A stretch of 64,000 nucleotides of DNA from Nitrospirota bacterium (GCA_016212095.1 JACRHH010000004.1:60389-124388), one strand, 5' to 3'; positions 34,299 to 43,219 are shown, numbered from the stretch's first letter. The notes: generated by a model from the sequence alone, not told the origin. Translations and numbers: made by a program.

Positions 34299-36017
34299 AT
34301 GAACCATCACGCGGAAAACCTGCTCGTGCATTTCAGACGGATTGAGGACATCAAGCGCGAGTCGCTCGACCTGCCGTCAGTCGATCTCGACCAGCGCAGG
34401 CTTCATGATCTGGAAATGCTTATAAACCGGGGGTTTTACCCGTTGTCCGGGTATCTTTGCCGGGCAGATTACGAATCCGTTCTTGACAATATGCGACTTC
34501 TGAATGGCTCGCTCTGGCCCATTCCGATTACGCTTGACATCGACGAGAAGACGGCAGCATCGCTTTCGCCCGGCTCAAGGCTGGCCCTTCGCGATCAGGA
34601 GGGTTTTTTAATCGCGGTATTGAATATTGCCGACATCTGGCAGGCCGACAAGAAACGCGAGGCCCTCGCTGTTTACGACACGGACGATACGCAAGCCCAT
34701 CCGGGCGTTCGCAGGCTCTTCGAGGAAACCGGAGCGTTCTATGCCGGCGGCGCCATCGAGGGCGTTCACCCACCCATTCACTACGATTTCCGCGAACTGC
34801 GGCTTACTCCAGCCGAAACACACCGGCAGTTTTCGCGCAACGGCTGGCGAAACGTAATCGCGCTTCACACAGACCGTTTTCTTCATCGATCCCACCGCGA
34901 GATGGCGATGAGAGCGGCGCGGGCGGCCAATGCGAACATCCTTCTCCATCCGACATCCGGCGGCCTGCGGCATCCGGGCGACGCCGACCACTTCACCCAC
35001 ATAAACTGCTGGAAGGCGTTTGCCGAAAACTTCCCGCGCAACATGATGATGATGGGGCTCACCAGCATAGCAACCAGATTGGCCGGGCCGCGCGAGGCGC
35101 TCTGGCACGCGATCATACGCAAGAACTACGGATGCAGCCACATAATGATTTCCGACAATCACGCCGATCCGTTCGAGGGCGCGGAGGATGGCCGCAGGTT
35201 TTACGAACGCGGCAAAGCGCGTGAAATAGTGCGGAGTTTCGAGGCCGAAACCGGAATTGGCATGATTGCCGCCGATGAGATGCTCTACGTCGAGGAGTTG
35301 GCCGACTTCGTTCCGGCAGACAGCGTGAAGCCGGAAATGCCGGAAATGCCGAAGATGACAGTCCGCCGCATAAGCGACGCCGAGCTGATAAGACGCCTCG
35401 AAAAGGGGCTTGATATACCTGAATGGTTTTCGTACCCCGGCATAATCGATGAACTGCGGCGGGCGCATCCGCAGCGTTCGCGGCAGGGTTTCACGATCTT
35501 CATGACCGGGCTTTCCGGTTCCGGCAAATCGACTCTGGCCAAGGTGCTGATGGTCAAGTTCATGGAGATGCGCGGACGGCCTGTCACGCTTCTGGACGGC
35601 GACATCGTGCGGAAAAACCTTTCGAGCGAACTGAACTTCTCGAAGGAGCATCGCAACCTGAACGTCACGAGAATCGGCTTTGTGGCAAGCGAGATCACGA
35701 AAAACGGCGGAATCGCCATATGCGCGCCGATTGCTCCATACGAGGAATCGCGGCGGCATAACCGCGAGCTGATAAGCAGGCACGGCGGTTTCGTTGAGGT
35801 TTACGTGGCAACGCCGATCGAGGTCTGCGAACAGCGCGACAGGAAGGGGCTTTACGCCAAGGCGCGCGCGGGAAAGGTTTTGGGCGTGACAGGCGTGAGC
35901 GATCCGTACATTCCGCCTTCGAACCCGGAGATTACGATTGACACTTCAACCATGAACCCGGAAGAGGCGGCCCATCAGGTGATGCTCTATCTGGCGGAAG
36001 AGGGATATATTTCGTAA
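34299..36017 (+). CDS. cysC: Two-domain APS kinase with degenerate ATP-sulfurylase domain
   Basis: The 572-residue protein has a sulfate adenylyltransferase-like domain (residues about 1-390) fused to an APS kinase domain (about 395-572). The kinase is intact: Walker A GLSGSGKST at 404-412, LLDGDIVRKNLS, NLNVTRIGFVA, and KGLYAKA. In the sulfurylase domain the QTRN motif reads HTDR (190-193), HPVVG reads HPTSG and GRDHAG reads SDNHAD, though HRxH (196-199) remains. A similar two-domain protein from Thiobacillus denitrificans has APS kinase but no sulfurylase activity, so this one probably supplies PAPS only. ATG 34299 is chosen because the conserved region begins there. Confidence 0.85.
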   Translation: MNHHAENLLVHFRRIEDIKRESLDLPSVDLDQRRLHDLEMLINRGFYPLSGYLCRADYESVLDNMRLLNGSLWPIPITLDIDEKTAASLSPGSRLALRDQEGFLIAVLNIADIWQADKKREALAVYDTDDTQAHPGVRRLFEETGAFYAGGAIEGVHPPIHYDFRELRLTPAETHRQFSRNGWRNVIALHTDRFLHRSHREMAMRAARAANANILLHPTSGGLRHPGDADHFTHINCWKAFAENFPRNMMMMGLTSIATRLAGPREALWHAIIRKNYGCSHIMISDNHADPFEGAEDGRRFYERGKAREIVRSFEAETGIGMIAADEMLYVEELADFVPADSVKPEMPEMPKMTVRRISDAELIRRLEKGLDIPEWFSYPGIIDELRRAHPQRSRQGFTIFMTGLSGSGKSTLAKVLMVKFMEMRGRPVTLLDGDIVRKNLSSELNFSKEHRNLNVTRIGFVASEITKNGGIAICAPIAPYEESRRHNRELISRHGGFVEVYVATPIEVCEQRDRKGLYAKARAGKVLGVTGVSDPYIPPSNPEITIDTSTMNPEEAAHQVMLYLAEEGYIS

Positions 36018-36042
36018 AGGGATTGATAATTAACCATGTAAT

Positions 36043-36061
36043 GGCGGGTTTGAAACCCGCC
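36043..36061 (+). terminator. Hairpin after Sat-CysC gene
   Basis: 8-bp stem GGCGGGTT/AACCCGCC with a three-base loop, 25 bases past the stop. It lies between convergent genes and may serve both. Confidence 0.65.
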
Positions 36062-36095
36062 CATAAGTCAGAAATACAATAGAATCAAAATCATT

Positions 36096-37022
36096 TCAAT
36101 TCACCGCGATAAGAGACGAGACAGAACGGTGGTTAATGGACGAATACGATGACGGCGCGAATTGGGCGCCGTCAGTGTAAACAAATCTAATATACTTCAC
36201 CTTGGACAAGTCAACTCTCCCGCTCGACGAACTCGTGGATGCCGACACAATCGAAAGCTCTCCGCTAGCGGTAATCAGATTGGTGCTTGAATGATCCAGT
36301 GTTGAGTATTCATGGTTTGTACAGCCTAGATATGCTTTATCGGCATCATACATCCAGCAATACATATTGTATGCGTTTGGCTCGGCCGCCAGAAAGCTTG
36401 TTCTAACAGCAGATAGTCCTGTGGATGTGATCTTGCCTCCGTCGGTTCCGGAGTATCCAATTGAATAGCCTTGGGCAGGAAAGCGACTGAGTGCAGCCCT
36501 GTATTGTGACGAATCAGTAGAAGGCGACCAGTCTTCTTTCGTGTAAAGATACCTGTGAGTTGCGTCGGCAGAGCTCCCTGGCTCGTGGAGGGTTCCCTGA
36601 AGCGATGAATTATCTCCATTCTTAAGTTTAATCTCACTAGTCCAGACTCCGGCGAGCGGAAAGGCGTTTGGGTTCACACTATAAACAAAAATATTGGCGA
36701 TGTAAGGCTTTCCTGCACTACCGGTTCCGAAGCTGCTTTTCAGCGATGTACTTGTCCAACGCACCCCGTTTGGCGCAGTCATGCTAAAACTGTCAATGTC
36801 ATCCACCGCAATCGATTCGTTGTAATACACATAAACAGTCATCGAACATGTTGAACCATCATTATAGTAATCCGGAGCAACATTTTCGAAGAGCCATCCC
36901 ACGCCTGTTATCAGGCCATTGGCAGATGTTGACGAAGAACCGCCACCACCTCCACAACCCGTCAAGCAAAGCATTGCGACAATACATGCTCCAACAAGAA
37001 GTCTGATGACATTACCCCTCAT
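36096..37022 (-). CDS. Lipoprotein of unknown function
   Basis: The 308-residue protein has a lipoprotein signal (VGACIVAMLCLTGC, lipobox LTGC) followed by a Gly/Ser linker and a beta-rich body with many Ser/Thr/Tyr residues. ATG 37022 is chosen because AAGGA is well placed; an in-frame ATG eight codons upstream is less likely. The layout resembles the Gly-rich protein at 24 kb, but that protein lacks the Cys. No enzymatic motif is visible; surface or outer-membrane location is likely. Confidence 0.7.
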   Translation of the reverse strand: MRGNVIRLLVGACIVAMLCLTGCGGGGGSSSTSANGLITGVGWLFENVAPDYYNDGSTCSMTVYVYYNESIAVDDIDSFSMTAPNGVRWTSTSLKSSFGTGSAGKPYIANIFVYSVNPNAFPLAGVWTSEIKLKNGDNSSLQGTLHEPGSSADATHRYLYTKEDWSPSTDSSQYRAALSRFPAQGYSIGYSGTDGGKITSTGLSAVRTSFLAAEPNAYNMYCWMYDADKAYLGCTNHEYSTLDHSSTNLITASGELSIVSASTSSSSGRVDLSKVKYIRFVYTDGAQFAPSSYSSINHRSVSSLIAVN

Positions 37023-37246
37023 CTCATACCATCCTTTTGATTGCAATTATCAACTAACAACGAAGTGCTAATTTACAGGGAATCTGCCAAGACAACGGGG
37101 AGTAATATGATTGTCATTGCCGCTTTCCCCCCCCATGATATTGGCTTTGCCCTAAAGATTATATCGGTTCGTTTTTGCTGATTGCAATGAAAATTATATT
37201 TCGGTTCGTCGAGGCGACTTTACCTCGCCCGCACGACAATAATTCA

Positions 37247-37966
37247 CTACCCCACCCTGCCGTCCAGATTGAATACCTGCCCGGTAATCGTCGGCTCGCC
37301 GGCAAGCCACGCAATGAAGCGTGCAGTTGCCGCCGGATCGGAATACTGGTGAAACAGATTCTCGCGCAGGGCATCCTCCCTGCTTTGCTCCGACGCCGAC
37401 TGCCCCATTTCCGTAAGCATGTAGCCAGGCAGCAGAACATTCACGCAAACACCATGTTCAGCAAGTTCGCGCGCCGCCGAAAGACTGAACCCGATCAGCG
37501 CCGACTTCGACGCGGCGTATGCTGACAGCCCCGCCTTGCCCTTAACCGCAGAATAAGACGATATATTCACGATATGCCCGCCGCGCTCAACCAATGGCGC
37601 GCCGAACCTGACCAGATTGAACGCTGCGGTCAGGTTTGCGCCGCATACGCGGTCGAAATCATCCGGCGATGTTTTCATGAGAAGCGACTCGCGCGTGATT
37701 CCGGCGGCGTTCACGATCAGATGCAGGCTGCCGAGCCACTTTGCCACATCGCGAATCATCTCGCAAGCAGATTCGGAGTTCGACAGATCGGCACGAAACA
37801 CACGCGAATCGTGGCCGATCTCATCCTTCAACGCCTCGGCCTTTTGACAGTTGCCGAAACAATGCAACGCCACGGCATAGCCGTTTCTGGCAAGAACGCG
37901 CGCAACCTCGCCGCCAAGCCCGCCGCTTGCTCCGGCAACAAGGGCGGCCAGGTTTATAGAATTCAG
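37247..37966 (-). CDS. FabG-like short-chain dehydrogenase in the biotin cluster
   Basis: NAD(P)-dependent SDR. The Rossmann motif is GASGGLGGEVAR, NAAG follows (VNAAGITRESLL), and the catalytic set is Ser in NISSYSAVKG, then YAASK, as in 3-oxoacyl-ACP reductases. The C terminus has GQVFNLDGRVG. No ATG, GTG or TTG start exists in the correct frame near the conserved N terminus. The frame continues upstream through bioF, so the start is probably CTG 37966, which overlaps the bioF stop and follows GGAGG by four bases, or ATA 37957. It lies after bioF and may serve pimeloyl or acyl-chain synthesis. Confidence 0.75.
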   Translation of the reverse strand: MNSINLAALVAGASGGLGGEVARVLARNGYAVALHCFGNCQKAEALKDEIGHDSRVFRADLSNSESACEMIRDVAKWLGSLHLIVNAAGITRESLLMKTSPDDFDRVCGANLTAAFNLVRFGAPLVERGGHIVNISSYSAVKGKAGLSAYAASKSALIGFSLSAARELAEHGVCVNVLLPGYMLTEMGQSASEQSREDALRENLFHQYSDPAATARFIAWLAGEPTITGQVFNLDGRVG

Positions 37967-39099
37967 AAAACCTCCGCCAGCGCCGAAAGCAGGTGGTCTA
38001 TCTGTTCCGGCGTGTGCGCCGCCGTGATGCTCACCCTCAGGCGGCAGGCGTCCGGCGCAACCGTGGGCGGGCGGATGGCGGGGGCAAGAATGCCGCGAAC
38101 CTCCACTCGTGATGAAATCCGGCGCGTGTTCTTCACGTCGCCGGTCATGACCGGAAATATCGGCGTGGCGGCGTCCGCCGGAATATTCAGTTTTGCCAGC
38201 CCGGCGGCAAGCCTGTCGCTGAGGTCGGCAAGTGTTTTCCTTAACGCGGCCCCGTCTTTTTCGATTATGTCGAGCGCGGCAATTGTTGCGGCGCACGCCG
38301 GAGGCGGCAGCGCCGTGGTGAATATGAACGTGCGCGCGCGGCTTCGCAGATAATCTATCAGGGCGCGGTTTCCGGCCACATACGCGCCAACGCCGCCGAA
38401 CGCCTTCGAGAGCGTGCCGATGATCACGTCTTTCGTTATGTCGAGCTTGTAAAGCTCGCCTGTTCCGCGCCCGTGCTTGCCAAGCACTCCCGCGCCGTGG
38501 GCATCGTCCACATACAGAACAGCCTCGTGCTTGCGGGCAAGATTTCTTATCTTGTCCAGCGGCGCGATGTCGCCGTCCATGCTGAACACGCCGTCGGTGA
38601 CAATCATCTTCGCCCCCGGCGTGGCGGTCATCAGTTCATTAAGGTGCGCGGCGTCGCGGTGGCGGTAGATCTTCACCTCCGCCTTCGCAAGCTTCACTCC
38701 GTCGATGACGCTGGCATGATTCAACTCGTCGCTGAAAATCGTCACCCCGTCCTCGGCCAGCACCGGAATCACGCCAAGGTTTGCCATGTATCCGGAATTG
38801 AACAACAGCGCGGCCTCGGCCCCCTTGAACGCGGCAAGCCGCTGCTCAAGCTCCTCGTGAAGATGGTTCGAGCCGCTCATCAGGCGCGACGCGCCGGATC
38901 CCCATCCGTACTCGCGCACAGCTGAAACAACCGCCTCCACAACCTTCGTGTGGCCCGCAAGCCCCAGATAGTTGTTCGAGGCAAAGTTGATCATCTCCCT
39001 GCCCTGCGCGCGCACCACCGGCCCGTGGCAGGAATCGATTCCAAGCGTTGCCCTGAAAAGCCCCTTTGCCTTGAGTTTGCTTACTTTTTCCCTGAACAT
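37963..39099 (-). CDS. bioF: 8-Amino-7-oxononanoate synthase
   Basis: PLP-dependent enzyme joining pimeloyl-CoA (or pimeloyl-ACP) and L-alanine in biotin synthesis. The 378-residue protein has NFASNNYLGLAGH, GSGASRLMSGSNHLHEELE, DELNHASVIDG, VDDAHGAGVLG, and the PLP-lysine motif IGTLSKAFGGVGAYV. ATG 39099 follows GAGGGG; the frame further upstream is not conserved. It is fifth-to-last in a minus-strand series bioB-bioW-lipid kinase-bioF-SDR. Confidence 0.94.
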   Translation of the reverse strand: MFREKVSKLKAKGLFRATLGIDSCHGPVVRAQGREMINFASNNYLGLAGHTKVVEAVVSAVREYGWGSGASRLMSGSNHLHEELEQRLAAFKGAEAALLFNSGYMANLGVIPVLAEDGVTIFSDELNHASVIDGVKLAKAEVKIYRHRDAAHLNELMTATPGAKMIVTDGVFSMDGDIAPLDKIRNLARKHEAVLYVDDAHGAGVLGKHGRGTGELYKLDITKDVIIGTLSKAFGGVGAYVAGNRALIDYLRSRARTFIFTTALPPPACAATIAALDIIEKDGAALRKTLADLSDRLAAGLAKLNIPADAATPIFPVMTGDVKNTRRISSRVEVRGILAPAIRPPTVAPDACRLRVSITAAHTPEQIDHLLSALAEVF

Positions 39100-39115
39100 C
39101 GTGTTCCCCTCTGTG

Positions 39116-39973
39116 TCAACCTCTAAGGAATATTGCCGACGGCGCAATCGAGACATGAACGGGAAGCGTTCCGCCCCGGTCGCCGTCAAGCTGATAACGC
39201 ATCGGCCTGTCCGATACCAGTTCAGCCGAGCGCACCTTGACCGCAGTAACGCCCATTCTCTTTATCGGACGTCCAAGAGCAAGGTTTAGAGCAATATACG
39301 GGATCGCTTTCCATGATTTGGGCGCGAACGCCGTAAGAACCAGCCATGGGTCTTCCATCGAAACATCGGCAAGCCTTATCGGGCCGCCATAGCACGATGC
39401 GTTCGAGACAATCGCCGTATGGCATTCCAGCGTCGTCCGGCTGTCTGTCTGCACAGTGATTGTGCCCGAAGTTCCACCAAGCCACAACCTCAATCCAGCA
39501 AGCAGATACGCGGCCTTGCCGAATCTGCGCTTGAGGCTGTCGTTCATGCGAAACACGGTCTCGCCATCGAAACCGGCCCCGGCCATCAGCGCGAAATAGC
39601 GGCCATTGGCCATGCCAAGCGAAATTGCCCTCGGCGGCGAATCGAATATCCGGCTCACAATTTCATTCAGCTTCTTCGGCTGGCCCATCTCGAAGGAAAA
39701 CACGTTGGTTGTCCCCATAGGGATGAACGCCACAGTGCCGGATTCCGGAGCAATGCCGTTAATAACCTCGTTGAACGTGCCGTCGCCGCCTGCGGCAATC
39801 ACAAGATCGGCATCTCGGCTTCGTCGCGCTAATTCCTCGGCGTCGCCGCGTTTTCCTGTAAGCAGCAGTTCGCAGCTTTTCACGCGCTTCCGCACAAGCT
39901 CCACGGCCCGCTCGATGCCGCCGTTTTTCGCGCCGCCGGCGGTCGGGTTCACAATCACGACTGCCCGATTCAC
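39116..39973 (-). CDS. Diacylglycerol kinase family lipid kinase
   Basis: YegS/DagK-type lipid kinase. The 285-residue protein has VIVNPTAGGAKN at the N terminus, the nucleotide loop AAGGDGTFNEVINGI, PMGTTNVFSFEMG and the C-terminal DGDRGGTLP. Starts with GTG overlapping the bioW stop (GTGA). It sits inside the biotin gene series without an obvious link to biotin, probably by operon accretion; its substrate (diacylglycerol, phosphatidylglycerol or sphingoid) cannot be told. Confidence 0.87.
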   Translation of the reverse strand: MNRAVVIVNPTAGGAKNGGIERAVELVRKRVKSCELLLTGKRGDAEELARRSRDADLVIAAGGDGTFNEVINGIAPESGTVAFIPMGTTNVFSFEMGQPKKLNEIVSRIFDSPPRAISLGMANGRYFALMAGAGFDGETVFRMNDSLKRRFGKAAYLLAGLRLWLGGTSGTITVQTDSRTTLECHTAIVSNASCYGGPIRLADVSMEDPWLVLTAFAPKSWKAIPYIALNLALGRPIKRMGVTAVKVRSAELVSDRPMRYQLDGDRGGTLPVHVSIAPSAIFLRG

Positions 39974-40782
39974 GTCGCTCCCTCAAAAAATTCATCCGCC
40001 GCAAACGTCCCGAAAACCGGCCCGGCAGACGACACCATAACAGGCGCGCGCTCCAGATAGTCGATCAGCCCCTCCACCCCGCCGTCGCGGACAAAGAAAA
40101 CACGTCCGCCGCTCGATGATCCGGCGGCCTTGACATGCGGGATGCGGAGATAGCCAAACGCGGACGAAGCGACATATCCGGTTGTGTAGCCCGGATCGTC
40201 GGAGACGCAGAGTTCGGCGATAACCTTGGGATGATGGTTGACCTTGCTTGCAAGAACAAGAGCCTCGATCACGGTTTCGCTGTCGATTCCGAAATTCCGG
40301 AGCAAGCGCCTGAGACGCGCCCGCGCGGCGTCCGTAATGCCGATTCGCGAAACGCGCACGCCCCGCGCGCGGTCGGGTTCCAGCCGCTGCCCGGCCATGT
40401 CCATCAGCGCCGCGCCGCGCATGGCGTCGCCGCCGCGCAGAAGCTCAAGCGCGGACGTCGCCGCAATGCCGCTAACGCCAATAGACGCAAGCAGACGGCA
40501 AACAAGCTCATTCGAGGCTGCTTCAACTTCATTTTTCATTGTGCAGACCGGAAGTGTCCGGATTAATTCGGGCTCATCGGTGAGAGCCTCTATCGTTATT
40601 GTTATATTGTCCGGCGCGCCGCGTTCATGGCGCATCGCCCGGCTAGTATACTTACGCGCGACGTTTAATACACTGTTTGCCGAAAAAATTCCTTCCGCGC
40701 CCGAAATATGCCGCCCCGCGTCCGACGCCCGCATCCGGACGCTGTAAAGTGTGGAATCTCCCGGTTCAGGGGATCGCTTCAA
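39970..40782 (-). CDS. bioW: 6-Carboxyhexanoate--CoA ligase (pimeloyl-CoA synthetase)
   Basis: Activates pimelate to pimeloyl-CoA, feeding BioF. The 270-residue protein matches BioW: LYSVRMRASDAGRHISGAEGI at the N terminus, RGVRVSRIGI, EALVLASKVNHHPKVIAELC, SDDPGYTTGYVA and GGRVFFVRD. Start TTG 40782 follows AGGGA, with a 17-base overlap of bioB. It implies a BioW route from free pimelate rather than BioC-BioH. Confidence 0.9.
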   Translation of the reverse strand: MKRSPEPGDSTLYSVRMRASDAGRHISGAEGIFSANSVLNVARKYTSRAMRHERGAPDNITITIEALTDEPELIRTLPVCTMKNEVEAASNELVCRLLASIGVSGIAATSALELLRGGDAMRGAALMDMAGQRLEPDRARGVRVSRIGITDAARARLRRLLRNFGIDSETVIEALVLASKVNHHPKVIAELCVSDDPGYTTGYVASSAFGYLRIPHVKAAGSSSGGRVFFVRDGGVEGLIDYLERAPVMVSSAGPVFGTFAADEFFEGAT

Positions 40783-41710
40783 ATCCGGCTTCCCTGAGCA
40801 TCGTGCTGTCGGCGGAGGGATCGCGGCCAGTTGTCGTGAGGTAATTGCCGATCAGAAACCCGTCGGCTCCGGCGCGAAACATCTCCGCTATTCGCCCGCC
40901 AAGAGCCAACCGTCCGCCGCAGACGCGAATCTCCCTGTCAGGCAGAATCAAACGATACACGGCGATGATCCGTAGCGCCTCAAGCGGCTCAATCACAGGA
41001 CGCGAGCCAAGCGGCGTTCCGGCGACAGGCATGAGGAAATTGACCGGCACAGCGTCAACTCCAAGCTCTTTTATGGCAAACGCCATCTCGACGCGGTCGC
41101 GCCACGTTTCGCCAAGGCCGAATATGCCGCCGCTGCATACCGAAAGCCCGGAGTCGAGCGCGGCGCGAATGGTGACAATTTTTTCCTGATATGTGTGCGT
41201 GCGGCATATCTCGGAGAAGAACGCCTCAGAGGTTTCGAGGTTGTGATGATAGCGGTGAAGCCCGGCCTGTTTAAGCCGCCTGAGATTTTCCACGTTCATG
41301 ATGCCGAGCGTGGCGCATGGCATCAGCCCTTCGTCCGCCACAATGCCGATCATCCGTTCGATGCGCTCCAGATCGCTTCCGGCTGTTCCGCGCCCGCTTG
41401 TCACTATGCAGAACCGCCGCGCTCCGTTTTCGCGCGCAGAGCGCGCGGCGTTGCGGATCACGGCGTCGTCAACCAGCGGATAAATCTGCGACGATGCGCG
41501 GTTGCGGGCCGACTGGGCGCAGAAGGAGCAGTCCTCCGGGCAAGCGCCGGACTTCGCGTTTATTATCGAGCAGATGTCGGCGGTGCGCCCGCTTCGCTTC
41601 TCACGCGCTGCGTCGGCCAAGGCGAAGAGTTCCTCGTCGGGGAGGGAGAGAAGCGATTGAGCTTCGGCTATGGACTGCATGAGTTCAAACCGCATAGCTG
41701 AGCATCTCAA
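40766..41710 (-). CDS. bioB: Biotin synthase
   Basis: Radical SAM enzyme inserting sulfur into dethiobiotin. The 314-residue protein has the cluster motif SGACPEDCSFCAQSA (CxxxCxxC), GLHRYHHNLETS, VCSGGIFGLGETWRDR, PVNFLMPVAGTPL and the [2Fe-2S] ligand Arg in the IRVCGGRLALGG segment. The start is ATG 41710 or ATG 41695, both inside the end of the YgiT-type gene. It begins the biotin series; bioA and bioD are absent from the window. Confidence 0.95.
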   Translation of the reverse strand: MRCSAMRFELMQSIAEAQSLLSLPDEELFALADAAREKRSGRTADICSIINAKSGACPEDCSFCAQSARNRASSQIYPLVDDAVIRNAARSARENGARRFCIVTSGRGTAGSDLERIERMIGIVADEGLMPCATLGIMNVENLRRLKQAGLHRYHHNLETSEAFFSEICRTHTYQEKIVTIRAALDSGLSVCSGGIFGLGETWRDRVEMAFAIKELGVDAVPVNFLMPVAGTPLGSRPVIEPLEALRIIAVYRLILPDREIRVCGGRLALGGRIAEMFRAGADGFLIGNYLTTTGRDPSADSTMLREAGFEAIP

Positions 41711-41909
41711 GGGTTATCCCCCTGCTCAACTCAGCTCTTGCGTGATTCAGTAACGCCTTGTTAGTGTCGGAAGATATGTATTCTTCCCCGCAATTGTTGC
41801 ATATTTCTGCCGGAACGTTCTTGAAAACAAGTGTGGTGCGGTCATTTTCCAACACAACGGTTGTATGCCCGCTTTCCGTTGCACCGTTTCTGCAAATCGC
41901 GCATTTCAT
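41685..41909 (-). CDS. YgiT-type zinc-finger antitoxin-like protein
   Basis: The 74-residue protein has two CxxC pairs (MKCAICRN and ICNNCGEEY), the MqsA/YgiT zinc-finger pattern, without a C-terminal helix-turn-helix. The ATG overlaps the stop of the DUF4258 gene (ATGA), forming a toxin-antitoxin-like pair. Its 3' end overlaps the start of bioB, which places the pair at the head of the biotin series and probably couples their transcription. Confidence 0.85.
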   Translation of the reverse strand: MKCAICRNGATESGHTTVVLENDRTTLVFKNVPAEICNNCGEEYISSDTNKALLNHARAELSRGITLEMLSYAV

Positions 41910-42226
41910 ACGTTCCTCCTCGAAAAATCATCCGACCATTTCAGAAAATCCGGTTCATAGGCGGTGATAATTACGACTTTCCTTTCACAATGATTTATCG
42001 CCGCCACAACATGCAAAGGATCATTCAGCCGTGTCCGCCCGCTGATCAACATGCTTGGCAACGGAAAGTCGTCATCATACCGCTCAATTACGTCGCCTGA
42101 TTTCAGCACAATCTCAATGTCGGCCTCATGAATGCCACGCTGAAACATGCGCCGCGTTGCGTGAATCCGATACTCAATATCATAATCAGACAGATCGAAT
42201 GAGAATAAAACATTCAAGCTGACCAT
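41906..42226 (-). CDS. DUF4258 toxin-like protein
   Basis: The 106-residue protein matches DUF4258, a BrnT/RelE-like fold: YRIHATRRMFQRGI, DIEIVLKSGDVIERYDDD, PLPSMLISGR, PLHVVAAI and VVIITAYEP. Such proteins are typically paired with YgiT-type zinc-finger antitoxins, as here. The exact start among the first residues is uncertain, since the conserved part begins about residue 15. Confidence 0.82.
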   Translation of the reverse strand: MVSLNVLFSFDLSDYDIEYRIHATRRMFQRGIHEADIEIVLKSGDVIERYDDDFPLPSMLISGRTRLNDPLHVVAAINHCERKVVIITAYEPDFLKWSDDFSRRNV

Positions 42227-42238
42227 TATGCCTATATT

Positions 42239-42559
42239 CTACAACGCCCGTCCGCAGTTCGGGCAATTCCTGTTGCGCTGCACAAACGAGCGGCAATTCG
42301 GGCATTCGATCATCTCTATGGGTTGCTGGTTGCCGCAGTAGGGGCATAAAACTGCGTCTTTCGGAATGGCGCGGCGGCAGTTGGCGCACTGTTTGCCGCT
42401 CTGGACGGCAAGCACTGCCGGCAGGAAAAATACAATGATTAGCGCGAAGGGGAAGAAAAAGCTCAGCAATCCCCAAAAGACAGGGCTTCTGCCCTTGCTT
42501 TTCGCCACAAGACCGCCGGCTACACCGGCGATCAGATTGAATATTACAACCCTTGTCAT
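42239..42559 (-). CDS. Small membrane protein with double zinc ribbon
   Basis: The 106-residue protein has two N-terminal hydrophobic helices (VIFNLIAGVAGGLVA and WGLLSFFFPFALIIVFFLP) followed by two zinc-ribbon motifs: CANCRRAI..CPYCG and CPNCRSF..CPNCG. Function is unknown. It lies 12 bases upstream of the DUF4258 gene on the same strand. Confidence 0.72.
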   Translation of the reverse strand: MTRVVIFNLIAGVAGGLVAKSKGRSPVFWGLLSFFFPFALIIVFFLPAVLAVQSGKQCANCRRAIPKDAVLCPYCGNQQPIEMIECPNCRSFVQRNRNCPNCGRAL

Positions 42560-42616
42560 TAGCTAATAAAAACGCGCGGCAACGCCCATCGGCGCGCCGC
42601 GCGTATATTGTTCCGC

Positions 42617-43219
42617 CTAATTCTTCGGCTCGACGATCGTAACCTTCATGTCGATCTTTTCAACCGGATTGTCACGCGGGTCGCGCTTCGAGTTCACGAT
42701 CTTGTCCGCGACATCCATGCCGGACACAACCTCGCCAAATACGGTGTACTGTTTGTCGAGGAACGTTGCGTCGGCCACGCAGATGAAGAACTGCGAACCC
42801 GCGCCGTTGGGGTCGCCGGTGCGGGCCATCGACAGGATGCCGCGCTTGTGCGAGATGTCGTTGAACTCGGCCTTGACGTTATAGCCTGGGCCGCCGGTTC
42901 CGTCGTTGCCGCGGTTGTCGTCCTTCGAAAGCGGGCATCCGCCCTGAATCATGAAGCCCGGAATCACGCGATGAAACGTGGTTCCGTTGTAAAAGCCGCT
43001 CTTTGAAAGCTCCATGAAATTATTGACATGATTCGGAGCCTTTTCCGGATAGAACTTCAGTTCGATCTTGCCGAACTTCGTTTCGATAATCGCGTGCGTC
43101 TTGGCCATCTTCTCGACTTCGGCCTTGCTGAACACCTTGCTTTTCACCTCAGCGTAGCCCTCCCCGCCCAGAAACAGAAATGCGGCCGCAAACAGAAACA
43201 GAAATACCCTCAACTTCAT
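42617..43219 (-). CDS. Exported peptidyl-prolyl cis-trans isomerase (cyclophilin)
   Basis: Catalyses proline isomerisation in protein folding. The 200-residue protein has a signal peptide (FLFLFAAAFLFLGGEGYA), then the cyclophilin fold with YNGTTFHRVIPGFMIQGG (catalytic Arg), GILSMARTGDPNGAGSQFFI and DKQYTVFGEVVSGMDV. GGAG lies upstream of the ATG. The signal peptide indicates a periplasmic isomerase. Confidence 0.93.
   Translation of the reverse strand: MKLRVFLFLFAAAFLFLGGEGYAEVKSKVFSKAEVEKMAKTHAIIETKFGKIELKFYPEKAPNHVNNFMELSKSGFYNGTTFHRVIPGFMIQGGCPLSKDDNRGNDGTGGPGYNVKAEFNDISHKRGILSMARTGDPNGAGSQFFICVADATFLDKQYTVFGEVVSGMDVADKIVNSKRDPRDNPVEKIDMKVTIVEPKN

Noticed and set aside
34608..35783. 391-codon minus-strand frame opposite the Sat-CysC gene
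   Set aside because: Antisense shadow of a well-conserved enzyme; no recognisable domain.
37967..38296. N-terminal extension of the SDR frame to 38296
   Set aside because: It runs inside bioF in another frame with no conserved residues; SDR homology begins at about 37960.
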